A stretch of DNA of 41,870 nucleotides from positions 1-41,870 of the forward strand of contig JANXTL010000195.1 of the NCBI GenBank assembly GCA_025352375.1, written 5' to 3'. The translations under genes and the position numbers were made by a program. This stretch comes from Acetobacteraceae bacterium (GTDB lineage Bacteria; Pseudomonadota; Alphaproteobacteria; Acetobacterales; Acetobacteraceae). How positions within the stretch are numbered: position 1 is the first letter of the stretch; each line of letters starts with the position of its first letter. Below, piece by piece: positions 1 to 7,369 of the stretch. The notes under the pieces were generated by a model. That model ran no database searches. It was not told the DNA's origin and saw nothing but the letters and a program-made list of their open reading frames with translations.

Positions 1-56
1 CTTAGGCCCTGTCCAAAGATAATCGAATCGATCATGCGGATCGGACAGGGCCTAAG
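1..56. repeat. Perfect 14-bp inverted repeat (palindromic element)
   Basis: Bases 1-14 (CTTAGGCCCTGTCC) are the exact reverse complement of bases 43-56, with a 28-base spacer. The CTTAG/CTAAG ends recall the CTTAGACC/GGTCTAAG segment inside the MITE-like element found elsewhere in this window. It lies 60 bp beyond the stop codon of thrC (minus strand), so it could be a small mobile palindrome, an IS end or a transcription-ending hairpin. There is no T run to favour an intrinsic terminator. It may continue to the left of the window. Confidence 0.6.
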
Positions 57-115
57 CTCTTGTTTTGAACGGCAACTTTGCCGGCGTGCTGACGCACTTA
101 TTTGCCGGCGTTGCC

Positions 116-1513
116 TTAGTTCCGCCCCACCAACGCCCGCACCTTCGCCTGTACGGCCGCCAGATCGTTCGGCATCACGTCGAACCGCTCCTCGCGTTCG
201 AACAGATCCGCCATGCGTGGCGGCAGCGCCGGACGCTGGCCGGTGGCGCGTTCCATCGCGTCGGGAAATTTGGCGGGGTGCGCGGTGGCCATGGCGACGG
301 TGGGAATGCCGTGCCCCGGCGCTTGCGTGCGCGCTGCCGCGATGCCGACGATCGTGTGCGGGTCGGCGAGGTAGCCGGTTGCCGCGTGCAGACGGCGAAT
401 CTCGGCCTCGGTCCCGGCGTCATCCAACCGGAAACTGTGCAGCACACCGCGTGCCCGGTGCCACACAGCATCTGAAATGGGCATGCGGCCGGTTTCGCGG
501 AAGGCCTGCATGGTCCGGGTCAACGCGGCGGGATCGCGCTCCATCAACTCGAACAGCAGCCTCTCGAAATTGGAGCTGATCTGTATATCCATGCTCGGCG
601 ACAGCGATGGCTCGACGGGTTTCATCGACATGTCGTTTTTGTCAAGGAACCGGTGCAAAATATCGTTGCGATTCGACCCGACGATCAGGCGCGCCACCGG
701 CAAGCCCATCCGACGGGCCGCCCAGGCCGCGAGGATATTGCCGAAATTGCCTGTGGGTACGCTGAAAGCAACCTCCCGCTCGGGTGCGCCGAGGGCCAGC
801 GCGGCTGCGACATAATAGGGGATTTGCGCCGCGATGCGGGCCCAGTTAATCGAATTGACGGCGGACAAATGAACTTCGTTCCGGAACGGCACGTCGCCGA
901 ACATGGCCTTCACCATGTCCTGACAATCGTCGAACGTACCCTCCAGCGCGATGTTGCCGACGTTGGGGGCATGCACCGTTGTCATCTGCCGGCGCTGCAC
1001 CAGGCTGGTGCGCTCGTGCGGATGCAGAATCACGATGTCGACCCGCTCGCGTCCGGCGAAAGCCTCGATCGCCGCCGCTCCGGTATCGCCGGACGTCGCG
1101 CCGACGATGGTGACGCGCGCATCGCGCTGGGTCAGCACATGGTCGAACAGGCGACCGAGGACCTGCATGGCCAAGTCCTTGAAGGCCAGGGTCGGGCCGT
1201 GAAACAGCTCCTGCGTGAAAAGATGGCTATCCAGCTGTATCAACGGGGCCACGGCGGGGTGGCCGAAGCCGGCATAGGCGTCGTGGCAAATTTTTTCCAG
1301 TATTTCGAATGAGATAGCCTCACCCACGAAAGGCTGCATCACCCGCGCCGCCAGGGCGTGGTACGGCAGGCTGCGCATCGCGCGCCAGTCCGCGGGCCCA
1401 AAATGCGGCCAGGTTTCGGGCACGAACAGCCCGCCGTCCTCGGCGAGACCGGCGAGAAGGACAGCGGGGAAGTCGCCGGCGGGGGCTTGGCCGCGTGTGG
1501 AAATGTAGCGCAT
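116..1513 (-). CDS. thrC: Threonine synthase
   Basis: The 465-residue protein is a PLP-dependent (fold type II) enzyme converting O-phospho-L-homoserine to threonine and phosphate in the cytoplasm. The N-terminal MRYISTRG, the PLP lysine in FHGPTLAFKDLA (K112), the phosphate-binding GATSGDTG loop (about 138-145) and the VPTGNFGN segment are all typical. The frame is open for 103 more codons upstream, but that part is low-complexity (SPRPSPRPG from a tandem DNA repeat) and unlike the family, so the start at MRYIS is preferred. The length fits the 460-470 residue class. It is divergent from the cupredoxin gene, sharing the 1514-1731 intergenic region. Product confidence is high. Confidence 0.95.
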   Translation of the reverse strand: MRYISTRGQAPAGDFPAVLLAGLAEDGGLFVPETWPHFGPADWRAMRSLPYHALAARVMQPFVGEAISFEILEKICHDAYAGFGHPAVAPLIQLDSHLFTQELFHGPTLAFKDLAMQVLGRLFDHVLTQRDARVTIVGATSGDTGAAAIEAFAGRERVDIVILHPHERTSLVQRRQMTTVHAPNVGNIALEGTFDDCQDMVKAMFGDVPFRNEVHLSAVNSINWARIAAQIPYYVAAALALGAPEREVAFSVPTGNFGNILAAWAARRMGLPVARLIVGSNRNDILHRFLDKNDMSMKPVEPSLSPSMDIQISSNFERLLFELMERDPAALTRTMQAFRETGRMPISDAVWHRARGVLHSFRLDDAGTEAEIRRLHAATGYLADPHTIVGIAAARTQAPGHGIPTVAMATAHPAKFPDAMERATGQRPALPPRMADLFEREERFDVMPNDLAAVQAKVRALVGRN

Positions 1514-1539
1514 GGACCGGAGTTTAGCGCGGCGCCCCG

Positions 1540-1563
1540 GGCGGGGCGAGGGGCGGGGCGAGG
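1540..1563. repeat. 12-bp tandem duplication
   Basis: The unit GGCGGGGCGAGG occurs twice in direct tandem (1540-1551 and 1552-1563), followed by a further G run, in the leader region just upstream of thrC. It is probably a slippage-prone G-rich tract, and no function is evident. Confidence 0.7.
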
Positions 1564-1663
1564 GGGGCCCGTTTGCGATTAACGCTCGCGAACGATGGCG
1601 ATCCAGGGCCGCCATCGATTGGTTCCAAATTTTCCAGTCAGCATTCATTTGCGTGACCATTGC

Positions 1664-1692
1664 TTGACAGGATTGGACCCGCCTGCTAGTTT
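1664..1692 (+). promoter_or_regulatory. Sigma-70-type promoter for the cupredoxin/oxidase genes
   Basis: A consensus -35 box TTGACA (1664-1669) is followed by a 17-base spacer and a -10-like TAGTTT (1687-1692). The predicted transcription start is near 1699, about 30 bases before the cupredoxin ATG, with the Shine-Dalgarno GGGGAGA in between. No other promoter this strong is visible before the mos genes. Confidence 0.6.
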
Positions 1693-1731
1693 CAAGGGTG
1701 GAAAGTGATCGCTGTCGGGGAGAAACATGCC

Positions 1732-2073
1732 ATGCCAACGTGGTCGGTCGATATCGTTCCAGGCACAAATGCGGGCGATCCCGCGACGTTTGTCGCGCAA
1801 AACCAACCGTCTGCTCCGGCATCGCCGCCGCAGACCCTCTACACCGACCCCGGCGACGTGGTCAGCTGGAACAATACGACCGGGCAGGATCATTGTATCA
1901 GCCTGCTCGCCGATCCCAACATGCAAGCCGCCAACCCCAACAACCCTGGCTTGGTCATTCCGCGCCACCAGACCTCGGCTTTCGCGGTCAGCAACGGCGG
2001 GACCGTCGCTGTCAATCTGCCCTACACGTGTCTGATACATCCCAACGAAACAGGCACGATCCAGGTATCCTGA
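1732..2073 (+). CDS. Small cupredoxin-like protein without signal peptide
   Basis: The 113-residue protein has the plastocyanin/azurin-type copper-binding pattern. H54 lies in the first strand motif (GQDHCISL), and YTCLIHPNETG supplies C100 and H103. The position where plastocyanins carry the axial Met is Gly, so this would be a type 1 site without Met, or not a copper site. The start at MPTWSV is supported by GGGGAGA about 9 bases upstream. An in-frame GTG at 1705 would add nine residues but still gives no hydrophobic signal sequence. It lies 69 bp upstream of the multicopper oxidase and is probably co-transcribed, which suggests a redox or copper role. Localisation is unclear because no export signal is seen. 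Confidence 0.7.
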   Translation: MPTWSVDIVPGTNAGDPATFVAQNQPSAPASPPQTLYTDPGDVVSWNNTTGQDHCISLLADPNMQAANPNNPGLVIPRHQTSAFAVSNGGTVAVNLPYTCLIHPNETGTIQVS

Positions 2074-2142
2074 GTTGGGGCGGTTCGACGCGCCGCTGGC
2101 CGGGAATCGATTGGTTACAATTGACAATCGTGGGAGAATGCC

Positions 2143-4725
2143 ATGACCGAGTCCGAGATGAGCCACCCTCACGCTGGCGTATGCAACTGGGCCAGAGCCC
2201 TCGTGACCAGCGTGCTGACGATCGCCGGCTACGTGCTGGCCGGTTCGACGGCGCACGCCCAGCAGCCGGCCTGGAAAGGGCAATCGCCGCAATACGTGCA
2301 GTGTCCGTCGCCGTTCCAACCGCTGCTGCGGATTCCGGAAATCGTCGCCGCGGACGGCAAGTTACGCGGCACGATGCTATTGTCCAACAACACCAGCCGG
2401 ATGTACTTCGCGGCCACGGACCCGAGCCAATGCCTGGTGCAGGACGTTCGGCAGCTCAGCAGCCTGACGGCGGTGCTTCCGGCCTATCCAGGCGCCATCC
2501 CGCCCAATTACCCGAACTACGCGCCTCCGCCGCCTTTTCCCGGCTATGTGCCGCCGCCTCCCGTTGCGGTCACCGACCCAGTACCCGGCCCCACGCTGCG
2601 GGCACGTGTCGGGGATATCGTGGAACTGAGCTTTCTGAACCAGATCGGCAGCGGTCCGTATTGGGCGACGCAGGATCGCGGCGAGAAAGGCCTCGGCTGC
2701 GATCAAGCCTTCACTGGCCAGCCCCCGACGGCGATTTATCCAGGCAACGATCCGTTTCCCGATTGCTTCCATGGCTCGACCACGGGCAATATCCATTTCC
2801 ATGGGACGCATACCAATCCTGGTTCGACCGGCGACAATATCTTTATCGAGGTACGGCCGTCGCTGCGGGATGCCAGCGGCGCGCCAATCGTCACCCCGGC
2901 CAGCATAAAACAGCCGTTCGACCAATTTTTTGCCAATTGCGAAGCGCACCTGAAAAACAACGTTCTGTCGCAGTGGCCCAACAGGTGGAGCGATATGCCC
3001 GCCGCCTGGGCCGCCACCCAGAAAGCGCTGCTCCAGCGTTACGACCAGAATCCGACCATCGTCGCGAAACTATGGCCGGCCAACGCGGCCCAGCTGGCAG
3101 TCGGTGCATGGCCGGAATTTTCGATCGGCGCGACCCCATATTGTTTCCGCCTGCCGGAGTACACACCGCCCGGGCCGCACCAAACGGCGCATCCAGCCGC
3201 TCACAGCATGCCTGGCATGGAAGATACCCGTGCCCTGTTAATGGGGCAGGCACCTGGCACGCATTGGTATCACGCACATAAGCATGGTTCGACCGCGATC
3301 GACGTGTCGAACGGCATGGCCGGCGCTTTCATTATCGAGGGCCAGTACGACGACGCGCTGAACGCGTTTTATGGCACCGGCGCACCGGCTTCGACCTGGG
3401 CCAGGACGCAGCCGGTGATGGTGATCAATCAGTTGGGCACGCTACCCAATCTGTTCGTCGCCGGGAATGCCAATGGCCCGCTTCCGTTCTCGGTCAACGG
3501 GCGGATCGCGCCGACGGTCACCATGCAACCCGGCCAGGTTCAGTTGTGGCGTATCGTCAACGCGTCGTCCCGCAGCGGTGTGTACCTGGCTGGTTTCGCG
3601 CCGTACAATCCCAACCCGCAAAACGCGACGTCGCCACCGGTTCCGCCGGCCCCTCCGACCGCGCCCAGCGCGCCCCAGGTCTTCGCGTGGAAACAGACCG
3701 CGCAGGATGGCGTGCAGTTCAATGGTTCCAACTATCAGAACAGCGTAAGCCCGACATTGATGATCGCATCGGGTAACCGAGCGGACCTGCTGGTTCAGGC
3801 GCCGTCTGCGGCTGGTACCTACGTGCTGCTGGCCGGCGGGGTTATCAGTCGGTGCATGACCGTGGCAGCCCAAAATCCCGCCTTCGTGCCGACGATACCG
3901 GTGGCGTCGAAGACCGGGCCAGCATTACCAATCTGCCCGACGCCGGGGCTGACACCGTTGTTGATCGTGACAGTCACCGGTTCGCCCGCCACGGGCCCGC
4001 TGGCACAATTCATACCGCCAGCCAACCTCGATAAGGTGTTCCCGACTTTCCTGAGCGACATTAAAGACTCGGAGGTGAGGGGGACGAAGACAATCGTCTT
4101 CGACACCACGCGCACCGGCGGCAAACCCTCGACCGTCCATACCATCGACGGCCACAGGTTCGACGGCAATATCGGCGCGGTCGTTCTCCTCAACAATGCC
4201 GAGGAATGGAAGATCGAAAACCGGACGGTCTTCGGCGAATTCACCGCCGGCGCGCCCGCCAGGCCGAAAGGCCCGCCCGGCGAGGTCATCGATCACCCGT
4301 TCCATATCCATATCAACCCGTTCCAGATCGTGGAGTTCTTCGATCCGAATGAAGTGCTGATGCCGTTGGGCATCATGAAATACGTCTTCTACCAGGGGCC
4401 GGCGCCGACCAATTTGCAGCCGGGCCAGTGCGCTTTGGATATCGATAAGCCCGATAGCTGGAAGCCGTGCGGCACATCGCCGCCAGGGAGCCCAATCTGG
4501 TGGGATGTGTTCGCGATCCCCTCGGCACGAGCGGTTTATGTTCCCACAGGCGGCGCTTCGCCGACCGGTGTCGTGGTTGTCCCGGGCTACTTCAAAATGC
4601 GCAGCCGCTTCGTCGATTTTACCGGCCAGTATGTCATCCATTGCCACATCCTGGCGCACGAGGACCGGGGCATGATGACGGTGGTGGATGTGGTGCCGTT
4701 CACGACGCCTTACTCCCATCACTAG
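2143..4725 (+). CDS. Secreted multicopper oxidase, laccase/bilirubin-oxidase-like
   Basis: The 860-residue protein begins with a Sec-type signal (hydrophobic about 18-36, likely cleavage after AHA near residue 39), so it is periplasmic or exported. All four copper motifs are visible: HFHGTH (H218-H223), HWYHAHKHG (from H374), HPFHIH (from H718) and HCHILAHEDRGMM (H833, C834, H835 and following, including the type 1 Cys and Met). The trinuclear and type 1 centres therefore look complete, and oxidation of a phenol or metal with reduction of O2 to water is expected; the substrate is unknown. It is longer than the usual 500-650 residues because of Pro-rich (YAPPPPFPGYVPPPPV) and inter-domain insertions. 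GGGAG precedes the ATG. Its TAG stop overlaps the left end of a MITE-like element. Confidence 0.9.
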   Translation: MTESEMSHPHAGVCNWARALVTSVLTIAGYVLAGSTAHAQQPAWKGQSPQYVQCPSPFQPLLRIPEIVAADGKLRGTMLLSNNTSRMYFAATDPSQCLVQDVRQLSSLTAVLPAYPGAIPPNYPNYAPPPPFPGYVPPPPVAVTDPVPGPTLRARVGDIVELSFLNQIGSGPYWATQDRGEKGLGCDQAFTGQPPTAIYPGNDPFPDCFHGSTTGNIHFHGTHTNPGSTGDNIFIEVRPSLRDASGAPIVTPASIKQPFDQFFANCEAHLKNNVLSQWPNRWSDMPAAWAATQKALLQRYDQNPTIVAKLWPANAAQLAVGAWPEFSIGATPYCFRLPEYTPPGPHQTAHPAAHSMPGMEDTRALLMGQAPGTHWYHAHKHGSTAIDVSNGMAGAFIIEGQYDDALNAFYGTGAPASTWARTQPVMVINQLGTLPNLFVAGNANGPLPFSVNGRIAPTVTMQPGQVQLWRIVNASSRSGVYLAGFAPYNPNPQNATSPPVPPAPPTAPSAPQVFAWKQTAQDGVQFNGSNYQNSVSPTLMIASGNRADLLVQAPSAAGTYVLLAGGVISRCMTVAAQNPAFVPTIPVASKTGPALPICPTPGLTPLLIVTVTGSPATGPLAQFIPPANLDKVFPTFLSDIKDSEVRGTKTIVFDTTRTGGKPSTVHTIDGHRFDGNIGAVVLLNNAEEWKIENRTVFGEFTAGAPARPKGPPGEVIDHPFHIHINPFQIVEFFDPNEVLMPLGIMKYVFYQGPAPTNLQPGQCALDIDKPDSWKPCGTSPPGSPIWWDVFAIPSARAVYVPTGGASPTGVVVVPGYFKMRSRFVDFTGQYVIHCHILAHEDRGMMTVVDVVPFTTPYSHH

Positions 4726-4839
4726 AGCGTGATCGCCTGAGGTTGACTTCAACCTCGGGCGTGAATCACCCTCTCAAACAAAGGCTTAGACCATGATCCA
4801 ACGCCGAGATCGCGTGCAACCTCAAACGATCATGGTCTA
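4723..4839 (+). mobile_element. MITE-like element, copy A (in the oxidase stop codon)
   Basis: This 117-bp element runs from TA to TA. Its left end TAGAGCGTGATCG and right end (read inward) TAGACCATGATCG form imperfect terminal inverted repeats (11 of 13). Inside it carries a GAGGTTGA/TCAACCTC hairpin and a second internal inverted repeat, TAGACCATGATC (4787-4798) with GATCATGGTCTA (4828-4839). It has no transposase gene. TA-bounded ends are typical of elements moved by IS630/Tc1-mariner-type transposases (inference). Copies B and C, at about 16.75 and 17.35 kb, differ from it at only one or two positions. It occupies nearly the whole gap between the oxidase and the methyltransferase. Confidence 0.85.
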
Positions 4840-4847
4840 GCGCCGGT

Positions 4848-5621
4848 ATGACCGTCTATGACCGTCTGGCGGCGGGTTTCGACCGGCAACGCCCGCTCCC
4901 CGAGGGCGTGCCAGGCGCAATCCGAACCGCGGTTCTCGACGCACTGACCGTGCATCCGAAGCTGATCGATCTGGGCTGCGGGGCTGGCCGGATTGGCTGG
5001 CCCTTCGCCTTGGCAGGTGACGATTACACCGCCGTCGATCTTTCCCTCGGCATGCTACGGCAATTCGCGGCGCGAGATCTGCCCCATCGGCCCCGTCTGG
5101 CGCAGGCCGACGGTACGCGCCTGCCGTTTCCCGATGCCAGTTTCGATGGGCTACTGCTGGTTCAGGTCCTCAGTGGCGCCAGCCAATGGCGCGATTTGCT
5201 GGCCGAAGCAGCACGCATCCTGCGCCCCGGCGGCGCGGTGTTCGTCGGCCAATCCATCGCCCCGGACGACGGGATCGACGCTCGGATGAAGCAACGGCTG
5301 GCGCACATCCTCGACGAAATGCAGGAGCATCCCTACCAGCGCAAATCCAAGGAAGACGCCTTCGGATGGCTGGCACGCCGTGGCGATCTGACCACGCAAC
5401 AGGTCGCCCGCTGGCCGATGTCCCGCACGCCGCGTCAGTTCATCGAACGCCACGGCAACGGGGCGCGCTTTTCGGCGCTCGACCCCACCGTCCAAACGAT
5501 CGCGATGACGCGTCTGACCGACTGGGCGCAGGCGACTTTCGGAACCCTCGACGCCCCGACGGCGGAGGAACAACGTTTCGAGCTCCGCATCTACCGACTC
5601 CACCAAAGGACCAAAAACTAA
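4848..5621 (+). CDS. Class I SAM-dependent methyltransferase (UbiE/Methyltransf_11 type)
   Basis: The 257-residue protein has the SAM-binding glycine motif LGCGAG at about 42-47, the acidic residue of motif II in YTAVDLS, and DGTRLPFPDASFDGLLL typical of Methyltransf_11 enzymes. The substrate cannot be read from the sequence. Its TAA stop directly abuts the ATG of the mosB-like gene with no intervening base, so translational coupling is likely. No good Shine-Dalgarno precedes its own ATG. The eight bases before the ATG are all that separate it from MITE copy A. If the MITE is removed it follows the multicopper oxidase stop by 7 bp. This suggests a role tied to the oxidase or the Mo storage proteins rather than a general housekeeping role. 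Confidence 0.85.
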   Translation: MTVYDRLAAGFDRQRPLPEGVPGAIRTAVLDALTVHPKLIDLGCGAGRIGWPFALAGDDYTAVDLSLGMLRQFAARDLPHRPRLAQADGTRLPFPDASFDGLLLVQVLSGASQWRDLLAEAARILRPGGAVFVGQSIAPDDGIDARMKQRLAHILDEMQEHPYQRKSKEDAFGWLARRGDLTTQQVARWPMSRTPRQFIERHGNGARFSALDPTVQTIAMTRLTDWAQATFGTLDAPTAEEQRFELRIYRLHQRTKN

Positions 5622-6473
5622 ATGTCTAACGCGGTCACCAATTCCATGCTGACGGAGCTGGGCAAACGCCTGGTCGGCGGCTCCCTCAGCGATGAAGCGC
5701 TCATGCGCGCCACGGGGGACACTCCGGATTTCGCTATTTTGCCATGGGCCAACGTCGTGAAGATCGGCGGCCAGAGCATTATGGATCGCGGCCGCGCCGC
5801 TTTGATGCCGGTGGTCAATGAGATCGTGGCGAATCTGCCGCATCATAAAATGATCCTCGGCACCGGTGCGGGTACGCGCGCGCGGCATATCTATAGCCTG
5901 GCCATCGATCTGGGTCTGCCGGTCGGCGTGCTGACCGTGCTGGGGACCGCCGTTGCCTGGCAGAACGCCCAGATGCTGCAATATTTGCTGGCCCGCCATG
6001 GCATCGCCTTCCTGGAGCCCGAGGGCTTCCCGATGCTGACCCATTATCTGATGGAGCGTGGGGCGGTGATCTGCCAGGGCATGCCGCCCTACAAGTTGTG
6101 GGAACACAACCCCGACCTCGGCCGCATCCCGCCGCAGCGCACCGACACCGGCTGTTTCCTGATCGCGGAGGCCTATGGCGCCCGCAAAATGATCTACGTG
6201 AAGGACGAGGACGGGCTGTTCACCGCCGATCCGAAAAAGGACAAGCACGCGACGTTCATCCCCCGTATTGCCGTCCAGGAATTGCTGGAAAAGGACCTCA
6301 ACGATCTCGTGGTCGAACGCGCCGTTCTGGAAATGATGCTGAACGCGCGGCAAATCCGCGAGATACAGTTCGTGAACGGGTTGAAACCCGGCCAGCTCAC
6401 CGCCGCCCTGAACGGCGAGCCGGTTGGGACCATCATCTACAACGACATCGCTGTCCCAGGACAAAAACTATGA
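5622..6473 (+). CDS. mosB: Molybdenum storage protein, MosB-like (beta) subunit
   Basis: This 283-residue amino-acid-kinase/UMP-kinase-fold protein matches the beta subunit of the Azotobacter MoSto complex, which stores polyoxomolybdate clusters in an ATP-dependent cage. Diagnostic stretches are NVVKIGGQSIMDRGRAA, GTGAGTRARHIYS, GMPPYKLWEH, RIPPQRTDTGCFL, KDEDGLFTADPKK and FVNGLKPGQLTAAL. A plain PyrH assignment is unlikely because the IGGQS/DRG and GTGAGTRARH signatures are MoSto-specific. AAAGGA lies 11 bases before the ATG, and the gene overlaps the MosA-like gene by 4 bp (ATGA). The subunit order here is beta then alpha. As I recall it, the loop that reads KLWMRP in Azotobacter MosB reads KLWEHNP here. 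Confidence 0.9.
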   Translation: MSNAVTNSMLTELGKRLVGGSLSDEALMRATGDTPDFAILPWANVVKIGGQSIMDRGRAALMPVVNEIVANLPHHKMILGTGAGTRARHIYSLAIDLGLPVGVLTVLGTAVAWQNAQMLQYLLARHGIAFLEPEGFPMLTHYLMERGAVICQGMPPYKLWEHNPDLGRIPPQRTDTGCFLIAEAYGARKMIYVKDEDGLFTADPKKDKHATFIPRIAVQELLEKDLNDLVVERAVLEMMLNARQIREIQFVNGLKPGQLTAALNGEPVGTIIYNDIAVPGQKL

Positions 6474-7279
6474 GCACCGGCGCGCAACATGTCGTCTCCC
6501 CTTTGATGCGGGAGTCGCTGATGGACCGTCGCGTCCTCGCCGGCACGGAATCCCCCGTCCGCCGCATTCTGCCGCATCTGAACGTGGTGCAAATCGGCGG
6601 CCTGTCGATCATGGATCGCGGGCAATCGGCGGTGATGCCGCTGCTGGACGAGATCGTTGCAAATCAGGCCGAACACACCCAGGTCATCGGCGTCGGACCC
6701 GGCGTGCGGGCGCGTCACATCCTGTCGGTGGGTCTGGACCTCGGCCTGCCGACCGGCGCGCTGGCAACCCTGTCGGCGAAATCGTCGGCCCAGAACGCCT
6801 ACATGGTGTCCTGCCTGCTGGCGAGCCAGGGATTCGTGTACCTCGAAGCCCCGTTCATCGTGCAGCTTTTGCCCGCCATGTTGGCGGCGGCGCGCGGCGC
6901 GGTGTTCAACGGCATCCCCCCGTACGATCTGTGGGAACATCCGCCCGCCCTCGGCAAAATTCCGCCGCATGGCAGCGATTCCGGGTCCTATCTGGTGGGT
7001 GAGGTGTTCGGCGCCCGCAACGTCATCCTGATCAAGGACGTCGACGGCCTGTATACCGCCGACCCCAAGACCCACCCGGATGCCAGGTTCATTCCCGACA
7101 TCCGAGCGGGGGAGCTGATGGCGATGCGGCTGGAGACCCTGCCGGTGGAGCCCGTGGTGTTGGAGCTGCTCACCCGCTCCAAGCTGGTCAAATCCATCCG
7201 GCTGATCAACGGGTTGGTCCCCGGCAATCTGACCAAGGCCCTGGCCGGCGAAGACGTTGGGACGATCATCAGAGCGTGA
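6470..7279 (+). CDS. mosA: Molybdenum storage protein, MosA-like (alpha) subunit
   Basis: The 269-residue partner of the preceding subunit begins with HVVSPLMRESLMDR, the alpha-type N-terminus. NVVQIGGLSIMDRG, GVGPGVRARHILSVGLDLGLP, IPPYDLWEH, KIPPHGSDSG, DVDGLYTADPK and LINGLVPGNLTKAL follow. The frame is open upstream inside mosB, but the ATGA overlap at 6470 gives the family-length start. From memory, Azotobacter MosA has a His cluster at PPYHHHE, a Mo-cluster contact; here this is PPYDLWEH, so cluster-anchoring residues may differ. The last codons (AGA GCG TGA) coincide with a 12-base match to the MITE left end. The expected product is a cytoplasmic heterohexameric storage cage with MosB. 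Confidence 0.9.
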   Translation: MSTGAQHVVSPLMRESLMDRRVLAGTESPVRRILPHLNVVQIGGLSIMDRGQSAVMPLLDEIVANQAEHTQVIGVGPGVRARHILSVGLDLGLPTGALATLSAKSSAQNAYMVSCLLASQGFVYLEAPFIVQLLPAMLAAARGAVFNGIPPYDLWEHPPALGKIPPHGSDSGSYLVGEVFGARNVILIKDVDGLYTADPKTHPDARFIPDIRAGELMAMRLETLPVEPVVLELLTRSKLVKSIRLINGLVPGNLTKALAGEDVGTIIRA

Positions 7280-7284
7280 TCGGC

Positions 7285-7348
7285 GGCAATGGTACGGACG
7301 CTATGATTGCCCCCGGATGACGCGCTAATGTCCGGGGGCGAAACGCCC
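7285..7348 (+). terminator. Cluster of overlapping GC-rich hairpins after mosA
   Basis: Three possible stems lie in the 90-bp gap before the macroglobulin gene: GGCAAT/ATTGCC (7285-7290 with 7306-7311), CCCCCGGA/TCCGGGGG (7310-7317 with 7331-7338), and GGGCG/CGCCC (7336-7340 with 7344-7348). The second and third share bases and would be mutually exclusive. No T tract follows, so this is at best a non-canonical terminator or attenuator. Confidence 0.4.
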
Positions 7349-7369
7349 TCCGTCCCATGAGTCCCCCCT

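Noticed and set aside
1-56. tRNA or structured small RNA from the 14-bp stem
   Set aside because: There is a single stem with a 28-base unstructured loop and no cloverleaf or known RNA signature, so it is treated as a palindromic repeat.
1698-3281. 527-codon plus-strand frame spanning the cupredoxin and the first part of the oxidase
   Set aside because: It is a shifted frame under two clearly coding genes. The translation is low-complexity and Arg/Ser rich.
5622-7279. Reading the two kinase-fold genes as UMP kinases or aspartate/acetylglutamate kinases
   Set aside because: Tandem paired genes with IGGQS.MDRG, GTGAGTRARH and VNGL.PG..T.AL fit molybdenum storage subunits better than single-copy PyrH.
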